Source of the DNA: Selaginella moellendorffii
Taxonomy: Eukaryota > Streptophyta > Lycopodiopsida > Selaginellales > Selaginellaceae
Direction of reading: 5' to 3'
DNA: 64,000 nucleotides
Assembly: GCF_000143415.4 (NCBI RefSeq)
Contig: NW_003314292.1
Location: 1,563,666-1,627,665 of the forward strand
The first letter of the stretch is position 1, and each line of letters opens with the position of its first letter. The notes below the pieces were generated by a model, which saw nothing but the letters and a program-made list of their open reading frames with translations, searched no databases and was not told the DNA's origin. Shown piece after piece: positions 26,007 to 36,613 of the stretch. Made by a program: the position numbers and the translations under genes.

Positions 26007-26807
26007 GCTTAAAGAGAAAGAGATAGGGTGCACTACATTGATATTTCTATACCACCAATGTCAACACTAAACCAGCATACAACACTAGTTAGAAATAGGA
26101 AGGTTGTATAATATAAGTCTTTTATTTCAAAAGGTGCACAAAAGAAGATCAAGTTGGCAAAGGTGTTGAAATGCACAATCACAAGGATAAACTACATCAG
26201 TGCCATGGCTAAAGAGTTTGTTGTTGTGACTGAGTTGTTAAAGGGTACGAACTACACTATCAAAATCTGTGAAAATCCATCTTATAGCTATTCAGATTTT
26301 ACATAGAAGAAGAACAAAGGAAAGGTATATTTATCCTGCAAGCACATCTATTATATTTTTATCCAAGAACTAAACCAAGATTGACCATCCTAAGATTGAC
26401 CATTTACATCCACTAGGCAAACCTTACAATTGTAGAGCTTAAGAAGTGTTTCTAGATTACTTTTAGTGTTCGGATCTATATTTATATTTGTATTTTATTG
26501 GTCAAATTTACTTGGAAATATAGATTAAATCAAAATTTGAAAAATGAAAAGATGTTCGTTCAGGATGAATGAATGTTTTCCTTGTATTTGAGAAGTCGTG
26601 AGCTCATGAGCTCAAAACCTACCCAGGCTCTTTAGGATGATCAAACTTAAAGAGACTTATAACATAAAGATATATGAATCTTAAAAGAAAATTTAGTAGT
26701 TTATTTAGAATTTAGATACCTTGATGTATTGAAATATATCCTGCTCCTGATTATATTATACATAGCTATTAATTAATAGAAATTTAATTTTTGTTTTTTT
26801 CCTTTGA

Positions 26808-26955
26808 TACGTTCTCCCCTTAAACCAATTGGAAAAGGGCCAATTATTTTATGAAAGAGCCCTTAATAGCTATTTTATCCCCATTTATCCCCCAAAGTTC
26901 CAAGGATCTATAATGATAGTATAAACAAATCTCACATGATCACATACACTGTAAT
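26808..26955 (-). mobile_element. Solo LTR or fragment of the same TRIM family, inverted
   Basis: The reverse complement reads ACAGTGTATGTGATCATG, then GATCCTTGGAAC, GGGGATAAAATAGC and AAGGGCTCTTTCAT in the same order as the LTRs at 25280-26037. No internal region or second LTR lies nearby. Confidence 0.7.
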
Positions 26956-27600
26956 TAAATTTGGTTTTGAATGAGTGCATTTTCTATAGTGAATCATGTG
27001 AAATATGTTTAGTTGATGCTATATATGAAGGGATTGATTTGTACTAATTTAAGTAATTCTTTTTATTAAGCTTCTCCAAAAGATGAGACTCTAGCTAGCC
27101 TCTTTGATCACTTTCCTCTATGGTTTCAATAGGTATGCATCCTTCTATTTTTCCTCCTTTTGCTCATGATTTTTTCTTTATTTGTTTCAGCTTACTTGGA
27201 CATCCTAAAATGCCTTATAAGAGAGAGCATCATTTTTCTCCTCTCTCAGGTGGCCTTTGGAATGAGTGTAATTTGTATGAAACTACAATTTTTAAATTTG
27301 AAGATATGCAATAGCCATTCCAAACAATTATATAGAGTGATCTTGACTGTATGTTAGCAGTAAATAGGTTGAAATAATGTGTTGCCTCTACATATTTTAT
27401 GCACCCCAAACATTTCTTATATACTACTTCTATGCTATTTGATGTTTTTTAATTTATATAGGCATATTAGATTAGGACTAAGACAGGTGGTAGTGGCACT
27501 CTAGAAATTAGCTAGAATTGGAATTAGAATTCATAAGTAATTTAGAAATAAAATAAATTTTATATTAAGAGATTCAATCCTTGAAGCAGCCTATATGATT
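26956..27600. other. AT-rich spacer
   Basis: No gene or repeat recognised. Confidence 0.5.
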
Positions 27601-28410
27601 TTAAAAACTTTTTCCCCACCAAATATTGTTTGGTGCTACAGCTTCATATATTATAAAGCTACAGTCATCTTCAATGGTAAGATATGTAAGAAAAATGCAT
27701 TTGTCATAGTATTTTGTAATAGACCATAACACTTGGTTTATTTCAGTATATATAACAAGATTTCCATCAGTTTTCAAAATAAGTTCACAATTACCTTCAA
27801 AAAATAAAATATTTTCAGATTGCCATAAACGATTTCTACCTGAAAAAAATACAAGCTGGCAATTTGATTTTAAGTATAATACATTTCTACCATTAGATGA
27901 TACTATAAAGTTTCCTTTTAATAAAAGGAAATCTTTAAAACCAGCATTTAAAGTGGTTAAACTTGTATCACAATCTTTTTCAGTGGGATAAATATATTTA
28001 TAAGAAAATGGAAATAAATTTTGAGGACTCCACAAAAACTGTTAATGTTATTTTACATTTATCTGCTCGTTGTGATAATAATATTGATTTATTGTATATT
28101 TTAAACCATCTCTTATTCTGGTACCAAGTATTTGTTTTGTTGTTGATTTTCCAGATTTACAATTTTTTCCTAAGCGTTCAATCCTTACAAAAACTGCACC
28201 TTTGCTAACATCAACCATTCTTGCATCTTTATAATTTTCTGGATAGCTAACATTAAATTTTACTTTCTTTGTTAAATTAAAAAAACCACGATCAATTATA
28301 GTTTGAATATCTTGTTCACTAAGAGCTCCTTTTACTCCCCAATCTATATTTGTTCCACATGCTATATTTATGTAAAAATAGAAAAACACCAGATAATTCT
28401 TTAGAACCAT
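27601..28410 (-). CDS. AT-rich secreted GNA/B-lectin-like protein, interrupted
   Basis: Two collinear halves in the same frame. The first (28410-28048) starts with a signal-peptide-like hydrophobic segment (MVLKNYLVFFYFYINIACG) and then an unassigned globular part. The second (to 27601) resembles a bulb-type mannose-binding lectin domain: a segment starting TLNAGFKDFLLLKGNFI, then two QxDxNxVxY-like sites, YLKSNCQLVFF (degenerate) and ILKTDGNLVIY (nearly intact), and a C-terminal WW. Such lectins bind mannose, often in defence. Between the halves is an 18-bp GTAAAATAACATTAACAG segment holding both in-frame stops (TAA, TAA); removing it keeps frame. Either a pseudogene or a mis-assembled short intron. 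Base composition is far more AT-rich than neighbouring genes. Confidence 0.5.
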
Positions 28411-28788
28411 TTCAAATTACTTCATGTGAACAAGTTTACACTCTACTAAGCATAATATTATTTTATCCATATTTTTAACTGGATGTTAATAAACTATTAA
28501 ATAATAAATAATTATAATTATAATTAAAAAAGTTATATGGAATTCCCAGATAGGATAAATTTACTTATATTAACTAGAAAAAATAAATATTCTATGTTTC
28601 TTAATGTGAATACACATGTTTAAATTTTATTTTATTTTACAATAGTTTGGTTTCTAAGCACAGTAATATATTTAAATTTAAATTTAAAATTAACATATAA
28701 TATACGGGAGGTGAGAAAAAGAGGGTCTCATGCCACGTCGGTAAGCGGAGAGAGTAATTTTCAGTAAAGTACAAAACTTTGATAAATA
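28411..28788. other. AT-rich spacer between lectin-like gene and TH2
   Basis: No coding signal. 28700-28788 is adjacent to the TH2 stop and probably its 3' UTR. Confidence 0.5.
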
Positions 28789-30806
28789 TTACTTTAATAG
28801 CAAGCAAGCCTCCACTTCGCTCCACCCTGACGCCTCAAACAAGACGCCGCTGTGGCGGTAGCTCTTTGGATTGCCGGACTCGATGGAAGCCTGGATGTGA
28901 GCTGCGGCGATGGCGAGCGGGAAGAGCTGGAGGTTGTAGCGCAGCAGCATCTCTCTGAGCGCGGGGTTGTGTCCCATGACGATCCCCAAGTCGGCGTCCA
29001 GCAGCGCCAAGAGATCGTTGGTGCTGTCCCCCAAGAACACCGCTCTCTTGTTCTCGTCCGGGTACACGTTATACATCCTTCGCAGTGCGTGTAGGATGGC
29101 TTCCTTGTCGAATGCGTCCTGGACCACGCCTTGAAAGGTTCCATCGGAGGTTCCTTTCTCGTCGTAGACTAGATCGTTAGAGTGAACGAACAAGTGACCC
29201 TCTGGAATGACGAAGAGTGTTTTAGAAAGCTAAAACAAAAAAAGGGATACATACCCGGCAGGCTTGGAAGTCCTCCGATGATAAGATCGCGAGACCAGCT
29301 CGCGGAGATGCAGTGCATGGGAATGTTGATCTCGCTTAGCTGTTGGAGGAACTCCGAGCAGCGGTGGAGTAGGGGAATTCGTTTCACTTCTCGTCTTATT
29401 TGCTCGCGCCGAACTCCTTTCAAAACACCTCCTGCCATGACTTCCTGCTCCAGAATAAAAGTGAAACAAAACAAACTTTTGATAACAGTACCTTGTTTAT
29501 TTTCTTCTCGAGGTCCCCGAGTTGCCTCAAGATGTTCCTGAGGTTGCTGCTCTCGTAGACGCACGAGACGTCGGGATTCGCGAACTGTTCCTGGCTGCCT
29601 TTGATGTATGATCTGAGTCCCAAGTCCATCCCGGGAACCAGATGATACAAACCGCCTCGCTTCTCGGTCACGGGGGTCAGCTTCGCAGCGACGCTCTCAA
29701 ACTCCCAGATCGACAAGCAGTTCTTGATACGATTGTCGTGCACCTTCATCAGGGACCAGTAGCGTTCCTGTGGATCTTCACTAGTGGATGAGTTGTTTTT
29801 CGCCACTGAGACCAATATCTCTGATGTGTCTTTGACGGTGCAAGTGATATCGTAGTCCGTTGTAAAGAGAAGGTTGACGGGGTGCCACGGATTGGAGCTG
29901 CAAGTTGCCTCGTCCTTGTGTCGCGGATAAGCCGAGGAAAAAATTTGTATCTGGTGGCTCAACGCTTCCTTGAAAAGTTTCTCGAGTACACCTCCTTTTC
30001 CATCTTGCAAAAGCTTCGTTTCGAGATCTTTCTCCAGTAAAGACGCGCAAACCTGAGAGGTTATATGCTTGAAATGGGAGGAAAACAAAAAAAGTGACGT
30101 TTACCTGGAAATCATGCTCGTTATACGCTGAAATCCAGCTGCTCTGGCCTGGAGCCATATATTTGGAGATAGTTCTTGCAAGAAACACTCGTGCGTGGAA
30201 AATTGCCATGAGAATCACGCTGGCTTTGACATCGCTGTCTGCTGCCAACTTCATCATAAAAGATTTCATTTCTTTTGCCGAATCTGTCACTGCGTCCTGA
30301 GAAAAACGAAGATAGCCAGATATCTAGAAAAGCTTTGCATCACTAAGTTGCCATACCTCATTCCCCTTGTAGATGCTGTGGGAGAGTTTCATGAGCAATG
30401 CCTTTGTAGGCTGGTGCTTTGAAAGCGATGAAGCAACGGACAAAACATAGCCTTCGTCTCGCAGAAAGCATGACAGCCTCGAATCAGAAAGTGTTCCAGC
30501 CATGGTGCTCAAATTGAATGGGTGGTAAAGAATTGCACAGATTTCCAGCTCGGCCGCCTCGAGAAAGTCTTGCACCCGAAAATTCTGGAGCACCACCATC
30601 TTGTTTGGAACCACTTGGCGGCTGCTTGCGCGACGTGAGCTTGTGTGCCTCAGCTACAAAGGAAAAAAGTGGAAGAATGTTGGAGCGAAACAGAAAAGGG
30701 AGGAAAAAAAAAATTCTAAGCTTACGAGACAGAAGAACGATGCCTCAGGAGAAAATCGAGCACGACAGCGAACACGACCAGTGTTTGTCCCTAGTTTGCA
30801 AGAAGG
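28789..30806 (-). CDS. TH2: Bifunctional TH2 (TENA/thiaminase-II-like plus HAD phosphatase)
   Basis: Thiamin-salvage enzyme of plants: an N-terminal TENA-family domain fused to a HAD-type thiamin-monophosphate phosphatase. Solid exons, 5' to 3', are 30653-30357, 30296-30105, 30052-29492, 29444-29255 and 29201-28789, all in frame. TENA part: YHPFNLSTMAGTLSDSRLSCF (first exon) and VILMAIFHARVFLARTISKY. HAD part: motif I LLFTTDYDITCTV (DxDxT kept), motif II SASWSRDLI, the K region FDKEAILHALRRM, and motif IV FLGDSTNDLLALLDADLGI. The first ATG in the solid exon is at 30599. An 81-nt exon (30806-30726) splices in phase 0 upstream and stays open, and a basic Ser/Ala-rich stretch at 30951-30840 starting MDSHRPAARLKLAH could be an organelle presequence, but its phase does not join cleanly. 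The N-terminus is therefore unresolved. Confidence 0.85.
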
Positions 30807-33392
30807 CTGCAAGAGTAAGCATCAAGAATGAGAGATTATCGACAGAGAAATCTCAAAGACGCCGCACCTAGAGACGCCGCAAGATTTGAGGCCGATGAGA
30901 CGCCGCTCCGGTGCGCGAGCTTGAGGCGAGCTGCGGGGCGATGAGAATCCATCAAGAAATACCAGGGCTGGTGGATCCGTTGACGAAGATCAGGAGAATC
31001 GGCAGGGAGCTGCCGGAGGCGCCGGATTGGCGAGCAACGATCGAAGAATCCAAAAACGCACGAATGCTGGCTCTCCTTTCTTCTCCACTGGCACAAGAAA
31101 GACAAAGGGTTCGTTGGGTTCACTGCCGTCCACGCCACTGATATAAGGGGATTAGCATATTCGCTCCCTGTTGGTGCGAATATCTCACCCTCCACTTCCC
31201 CACTTCCCCACGGCATCACTTTTTACAACCACGTAAAACCGAATCAGCCTTTTATTATTTTATCTGGTGCGCAACCTTTGAAATCATTTTCATCCATGCT
31301 TGATTGGTGTGAGAGTTTTTTGATAGAAGGTCCTATATTGTTAAACTATACAGAAAATGACAACCATGGACCATCAACTTTGACTTGAATTCATACATTG
31401 TATAGAACTTACATTTATTTAAATTTCTATACTCTTAAACTATACAAAGATCTGATATTGTATAGTTTACTTTGTTTACAAAGATCTGACTTTTATATAA
31501 TGTTATATAAACTCTTTTTTCAATTACACGTAATATTATAGTGGACACCAATTGCTATAATAACAAAACTGTGATTGTGTCCATCATAATATTGGTATTG
31601 GGGCATGCCACATATAAAGTTGACTCATAGCTTAGGTTTGATAATGAATATACCTGAAATATGCTAGGATGTTCTAGCATATTATACTATTTAAGTTTGT
31701 AAATGATAATCTTTTTTATGGTGGTCAGGTGATTTGTATGAATTCTCCAAAGAATTTGGAAAGGCAGGAGTTACTTACACTGGAAAGAGCACTGTGAGAG
31801 TTGCGCGATGGATTAGATATTAGCTGCTTCCTACTTCTAGCAAGTGAAAATTCTCTCTCACACGGAGGAAAGAAGAGATTTTGTATACCTCTGTTTCTCA
31901 ACGAGGAGGAAATATCATCCAGATTTCTCAAGCAGAGGCCTTGCATTGGAGCACCGCAAATCAAACAAGCACGGGTCCTTCTGCCATTGCAGAGGTTGCA
32001 AATACCTATAAGGGAAAAACTTGATTTCTGAAAGGCACCCAATCGACACGCCCAATACACACTCTTGCTCTCAAATATGAGGCTAAACCCATGAGAATCT
32101 CTCTTGTAGGATTCTTCATCAGTCATATTGTCACTCCATCAGCAATCACGCTTGTGCCACTTGTGCTTGCTTACGATTTCATGGATTTGACACCTTTTCT
32201 GCCACTCTGAGAAACTCCACAAACTCCGAGTTTCCTTGCTCCATAGCAACTTTCAAAATCTGCTCATGGTCACTTTGGATGATCTTTTTTATTGCATGCA
32301 CGGCCATTTCCTTACTCCCATGACCACTTCCACAACTTGTCCTCCAAGAAATCACCATTCTCGTAGCAAAAAGAAAACCCTCATTCAAAACACCTGTGCA
32401 TTCTCTTGCTTGGAGCAAGCAAACCTCAGAGGTTCATATTCCACCAATTGAGCTTGACTTTATCTAGCAAAGCTCATCAGGTCCATCCCTAGAATTCCAA
32501 CTTGTGTAATAAATCATGGATGTGTGGCCTTGGAGGAATTCTTTGATCTGCTGAAGTATAAATTACAGAACTATCACCTTGGTATGCATCATGCATCAGC
32601 CATTTTTCTTGCACAACTATATGCCATAACTACCTTTTTTGACACCGATGCAGCTTAGTTCCTTCTTGGATCAAAGTCCCAGCTTATCTTGTCAATGATG
32701 AACACCACACCCAACTTGAAATCCAGCCGGCATTAAAGATCCACAAGCAAAGTTCCCTGAATGTCCACCATCATGTTCTTGGCTAGCTGCTGACGATGGC
32801 GGCTGGAACTTCAACACACTTGACGAACAGGTAGCATGTCTGTGTAATCCTTAAAACTCGTAAATTCCTCGCAGCTGGAAGCACTGACTTTGCCACAGTT
32901 GCTGTAAGCTGCTTGGATGCGTGCTAGGCATGCCCTCTTGTCACGCTCTGCTCTGCTCTGCAGCATCCATTGACCACGGTGAAGATCTCATGAGCTCGGG
33001 TATCACTTCCCCAGAGAGTAAACATCTCAAGGGAATGGATTTGCGAGAACTACCATCCACGGCCTCATCTACAAATCCAAAATAGTGACCTCAAGTACGC
33101 TGCGCTTATACATGGTGATTTATAAGAATTTAAAAGAATGATACGTGGCACTGATGTATATAAAATCTGCAAAAAAAGAATGTTTTAGCAATTCAAATAC
33201 ACATAACTTGGATATTATTAATTCTTTGCCAGCCCATCACATTCTGATTGCATACATTGGACCATAGGACTTTGATTTGAATCTATTGTTATGCAAAACT
33301 TTCGACATAATATACACCATTGCCAGTCCACGTTTCTTTACTATGTAGTTCGTTTCTTCTACTTACTCTCTTCCTTGCCTCGCCTTACACGA
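30807..33392. other. TH2 upstream region and unassigned gene-like fragments
   Basis: 30807-31220 is GC-rich and may contain TH2 first exon and promoter. 31230-31720 is AT-rich with no gene. On the minus strand 32418-32179 is open (KEMAVHAIKKIIQSDHEQ), as is 32126-31725 with two CxxC-like pairs (CNLCNGRRTRACLICGAP) preceded by a good acceptor TTTTTCCCTTATAG. These could be exons of a small Cys-rich protein gene or a pseudogene; I cannot join or name them. Confidence 0.3.
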
Positions 33393-33414
33393 TCTCTCTC
33401 TCTCTCTCTCTCTC
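33393..33414. repeat. TC/GA dinucleotide microsatellite
   Basis: Eleven TC units, about 95 bp beyond the stop codon of the PSI-like gene, within its probable 3' UTR. Confidence 0.9.
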
Positions 33415-33508
33415 TTCTTTTCTTTTCTTACCTCCTGTGAAGACTTCCCGAGGTTGCGAGCTTTCGAGCTTTTCGAGCTTCTCCTTGTCCGATTAGCTTC
33501 CTCTCGAG

Positions 33509-36026
33509 TCAAGCAGTAGCAGCGGCGGGAGCTCCTGTAAGAGTGTCGACCCTGTCAATCTTGTCCAGAGCTCTGATCCTCTCGAGTTCCAGCTCCAGCG
33601 GGCGGAGTGATCGCCTGGAAGTGAATGGAGTCGAAGTCTCGGGCTTAACCGTGCATGGTAGCGGAGAATGGCTGTGACTCTTGCTCAGTCTCGTACTCAG
33701 AACCTTCGGCTTCTTCGTGAACTCTTGGCTCTTGCTTATGCCCGGTGTCAGCCTCCTCAGCACTGCTCCGGTTAGCATCTCTTGGTCCTCCTTGGACAGC
33801 TCGCGGGAGCTCGTTGCTGGCGGCGGCAATGGATTCAGCACAATCGTCTTCTTCACTGGCGAGCGGAAGGGAGACTTGTGCGGGGACCTGTTGTGGCCGT
33901 TGAGGTTACTCTTGGCTCGGCTTATCAGGAGGTTCAGCCAAACCAGGAGGTCTAATATATACTTCTCGGTCACTTCTTGATCCGCGTGATGAAGTGTTTG
34001 GATCAAGCTGATTTCCTGGACGTATGGTTTCCGGTCGATGGAAGATCTGTTTAGATTCTCATGGTTAGAGTGATTCTAGGAAACAAATGTTTAAAGAAGT
34101 AGCGACTCACCCAGCACTAGCCCATTCTCCAACCCACCCGAATCCATGGTGCGCTCTGCACGTAGATAAACCAAAAGGATCAATCAAACAGTCCGGCTGC
34201 TGCTCTAGTTTTAAACATCTTTACTTTGTTGTGTTCGATGCGATTGGTACCATCCATACCAGTATTTTTTCCATTTCTTCTTTGATCTGGGACGCTGTGA
34301 GCTGCATGAAAACAAACAAACTTAATATACTCCACAAATGTTTACTAATAAGCAGCTTTTCTTGCCTCTTCTTTGTTTGAGTTAGCAGCCGCGTAGAGGG
34401 CACTTCTCAAGGACATTTTGATAGAAGGAGGAAGACCTTGATACAGATTATCGCGCGTGTTTGGAGGAATAGAACTTGGTCGGGAGACCTGTAGATAACG
34501 CAGGCATAAATAAGATTCAGAAGATTTGTAAGACCTACCAGAGTGTCGATTTGGTTTATTATATTAGCATAATGTAAGGCCAGGCCAAGAGCTCCCAATC
34601 TCGGAACGCTTGAAAGCTTCATCGATTGCTCTTCATCATACTCGCCTGCAATAGACCGAGAACATGAATCACGCCTAAAATGAGAAGTATGCACCTACCA
34701 AATGCATCAGCGATTTGTTGATGAAGAAAATACACTATATCTAGCAGTTTCTCCATTAGCTGACAGAAAATGAGGACAAATCTCAGACATGGAGCCTGAA
34801 CGAAAACGATTTTAGTACCTCTTCCATGATTTTTGACCAGAGGGACTTTTTCTGCAATAGCTTTACGTGCTTTTGCTGGCATTTAAAATCACTTTTTAGC
34901 ATTGCTAAGCTCTCCCCTGCAACGTGAGCCAGGAAAGGTTGGCAATAAATAGAATGGTTACAAGTGTACCTTTGTGAGGATTAGAAGACAACTCGTTTTC
35001 TTCGATCTTCCGCCGAACGTCGTTGTCGTATCTATCCAACGCATGGAGTTCATGGTATAGCTCCTGTCCACAGACAACAAACGTATCACGAGAATCTATA
35101 CACGAAACCAAGAGACAAAACGTTTTTGTTTTTTCAACTTACTGCTGTGTTCTGTGCTAGAGTCATAAGCTCTTGCATTTCTTGCTCTGCGTGCTCCGGT
35201 GACTGCCTGGGAATTTGTACTTCCGTTCCCAGTCTACACAAGAAGAACTGGAGCATAGGCAAAATCCATATGAAAAGTAAAGCACCTGTTGATTAGACGA
35301 TCGAGTTGATGCCACTCCGGTGCTCGGCAGTGGTTTCCAAAACGAACAACCTCACTAGCGAACACTTTGAGCTCATGCCTAAGATCACACCAGAGTGTCA
35401 AACAGAGAGAAGTTGAACTACGTCCATTGGACGTACCTTTTATCAGAGGCAGCAATTCGCCAGAGCTCATCGAGATCTTTAGACACGAGCCGCTGGACCC
35501 CTTCAGAGGGAAGAATTTCCTTCTTGAGCAGCTGGAGGCTTTCCTCTGACAAAGACTGCTTCAAACTATATCCTTTGACCACGGTGTTTGCAACCTCGAA
35601 CGCTAGAATTCCAATCTTGTTCCCCTTGGGTGCCACTCCAGCAGCAAAGCCACTCCCAATCGTGGTTGTGATGCTGCTCCCAAACGTATCCAGCATCACC
35701 ACCGCCTTGTCCAGGCCAGCAGTCCCAGCTCTCCCAAGGATCGACTTCGCATTCCGAGCCTTGTGAGAAAGTACTCTGGACAATTTGATCCGCTCGCTCT
35801 TGTCCTCCTCATCGTCCTTGGTATCATCCGTCTCTGGCGAGGAGCTAGCAACTTTGTCGACCGAGGTAGAGGGATCGGGAGCGGGAGCCTTCCCTGCCGC
35901 ATAGATCCCATTCACTCCATTTGGTTGCTGCGAAGGCTTTGAGAGCTGCCGCTTAAAGTTTGGCCTGGTACCCTCTGATGAGCCACTGGAATCCTCGGGC
36001 ACAGTCTTCGAGCACAAACCTCCCAT
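33509..36026 (-). CDS. PSK-simulator-like protein (DUF3475 + DUF668)
   Basis: Plant PSI-type protein; Arabidopsis members act in peptide-hormone (PSK) growth signalling. My 11-exon model is 36026-35437, 35378-35286, 35233-35143, 35063-34970, 34916-34819, 34759-34699, 34645-34539, 34488-34366, 34301-34225, 34155-34111 and 34046-33509. Total 1917 nt, 638 aa. I chose the ATG at 36026 because it gives MGGLCSK, the N-myristoylation-type start of this family; an in-frame ATG 20 codons upstream would hide it. DUF3475 lies at about residues 137-193 (KIGILAFEVANTVVKG, ILPSEGVQRLVSKDLDEL). The DUF668 region lies at about 365-455 (HYANIINQID, then EEMEKILVWMVPIASNTTK and HHGFGWVGEWAS). A Ser/Pro/basic C-terminal tail follows. 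The intron at 34302-34365 has a GC donor (GAG|GCAAGA). AAACCCTAAC at 36085-36094 marks the likely 5' leader. Confidence 0.88.
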
Positions 36027-36084
36027 TTTCCACGGCCGGATCCCCTCAACATGTGCATCTAGAACCGCTGAGCTCCCGATCTCC

Positions 36085-36094
36085 AAACCCTAAC
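36085..36094. promoter_or_regulatory. Telo-box-like motif upstream of PSI-like gene
   Basis: AAACCCTAAC about 60 bp upstream of the chosen start, in the probable 5' leader. Confidence 0.4.
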
Positions 36095-36613
36095 CTGGAA
36101 TTCCTGGCCAGCGCCGCGAACTTGGACCGCGCAACCAATCGGAGTAGCTGCCGCCCCGATCGATTCGCTCCCGCTGCGCAAATCTCCTCCAGCGCCGGCC
36201 TAGCGATCGCGCCCGGCAGCCATACCTAAAAATGCTGCGCGTATTCATCCATTTTCCTCTCGTTTGGCTGCGCTTTTGCTTGAAGAGTGTGAGTGAATTT
36301 GTAAACTCTTCCTCTCTGTCAATGCATGGTTATAAATTATTTGTTTTGACCGGGCAGCCCGTCAACCCGTCAAAGCCGTCGCCTGCACGTTGGTCCTGAC
36401 TTCGATTCCCACCAGTCTCACCCACTAATCATGCTTAGTTTAAACTTGCTTATTTCAAATGAGTGTGCTTTCCTTAATAAATTACAATTAGCAGAAATAC
36501 AATAGCCTCGTTACACCCTCAGTTCCAAATGTGAGAACGTAACGAGCCTCGATTTCCTTTGCAAAATGGAAAAAAAATCCTCTTTTTCTTTGATTTTTCT
36601 TGTGTGGGAGACG

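Larger units (their letters stand above)
25275..26042 (+). mobile_element. TRIM-type LTR retrotransposon with degenerate target-site duplication
   Basis: Complete but non-coding small LTR element. The 5' LTR is 25280-25432 (TGTAGCGCATGTG...GGGTGTGTTATA). A 2-bp spacer and primer-binding site TGGTATCAGAGC (25435-25446) follow; this is the usual initiator-Met-tRNA-type site. A non-coding internal part of about 330 bp leads to a polypurine tract AAAGGGGGGGG near 25778-25788. The 3' LTR is about 25792-26037 (...GGGTGCACTACA). Flanking 5-mers TTAAT and TTGAT (25275-25279 and 26038-26042) look like a TSD with one change. No gag or pol is present, so it would need enzymes in trans. The 3' LTR carries an 83-bp internal tandem duplication, so the LTRs differ in length. 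Confidence 0.75.

Noticed and set aside
33393-33414. TC tract as a promoter for an unseen plus-strand gene
   Set aside because: The only gene nearby reads from the other strand and ends here; simple microsatellite in a 3' region.
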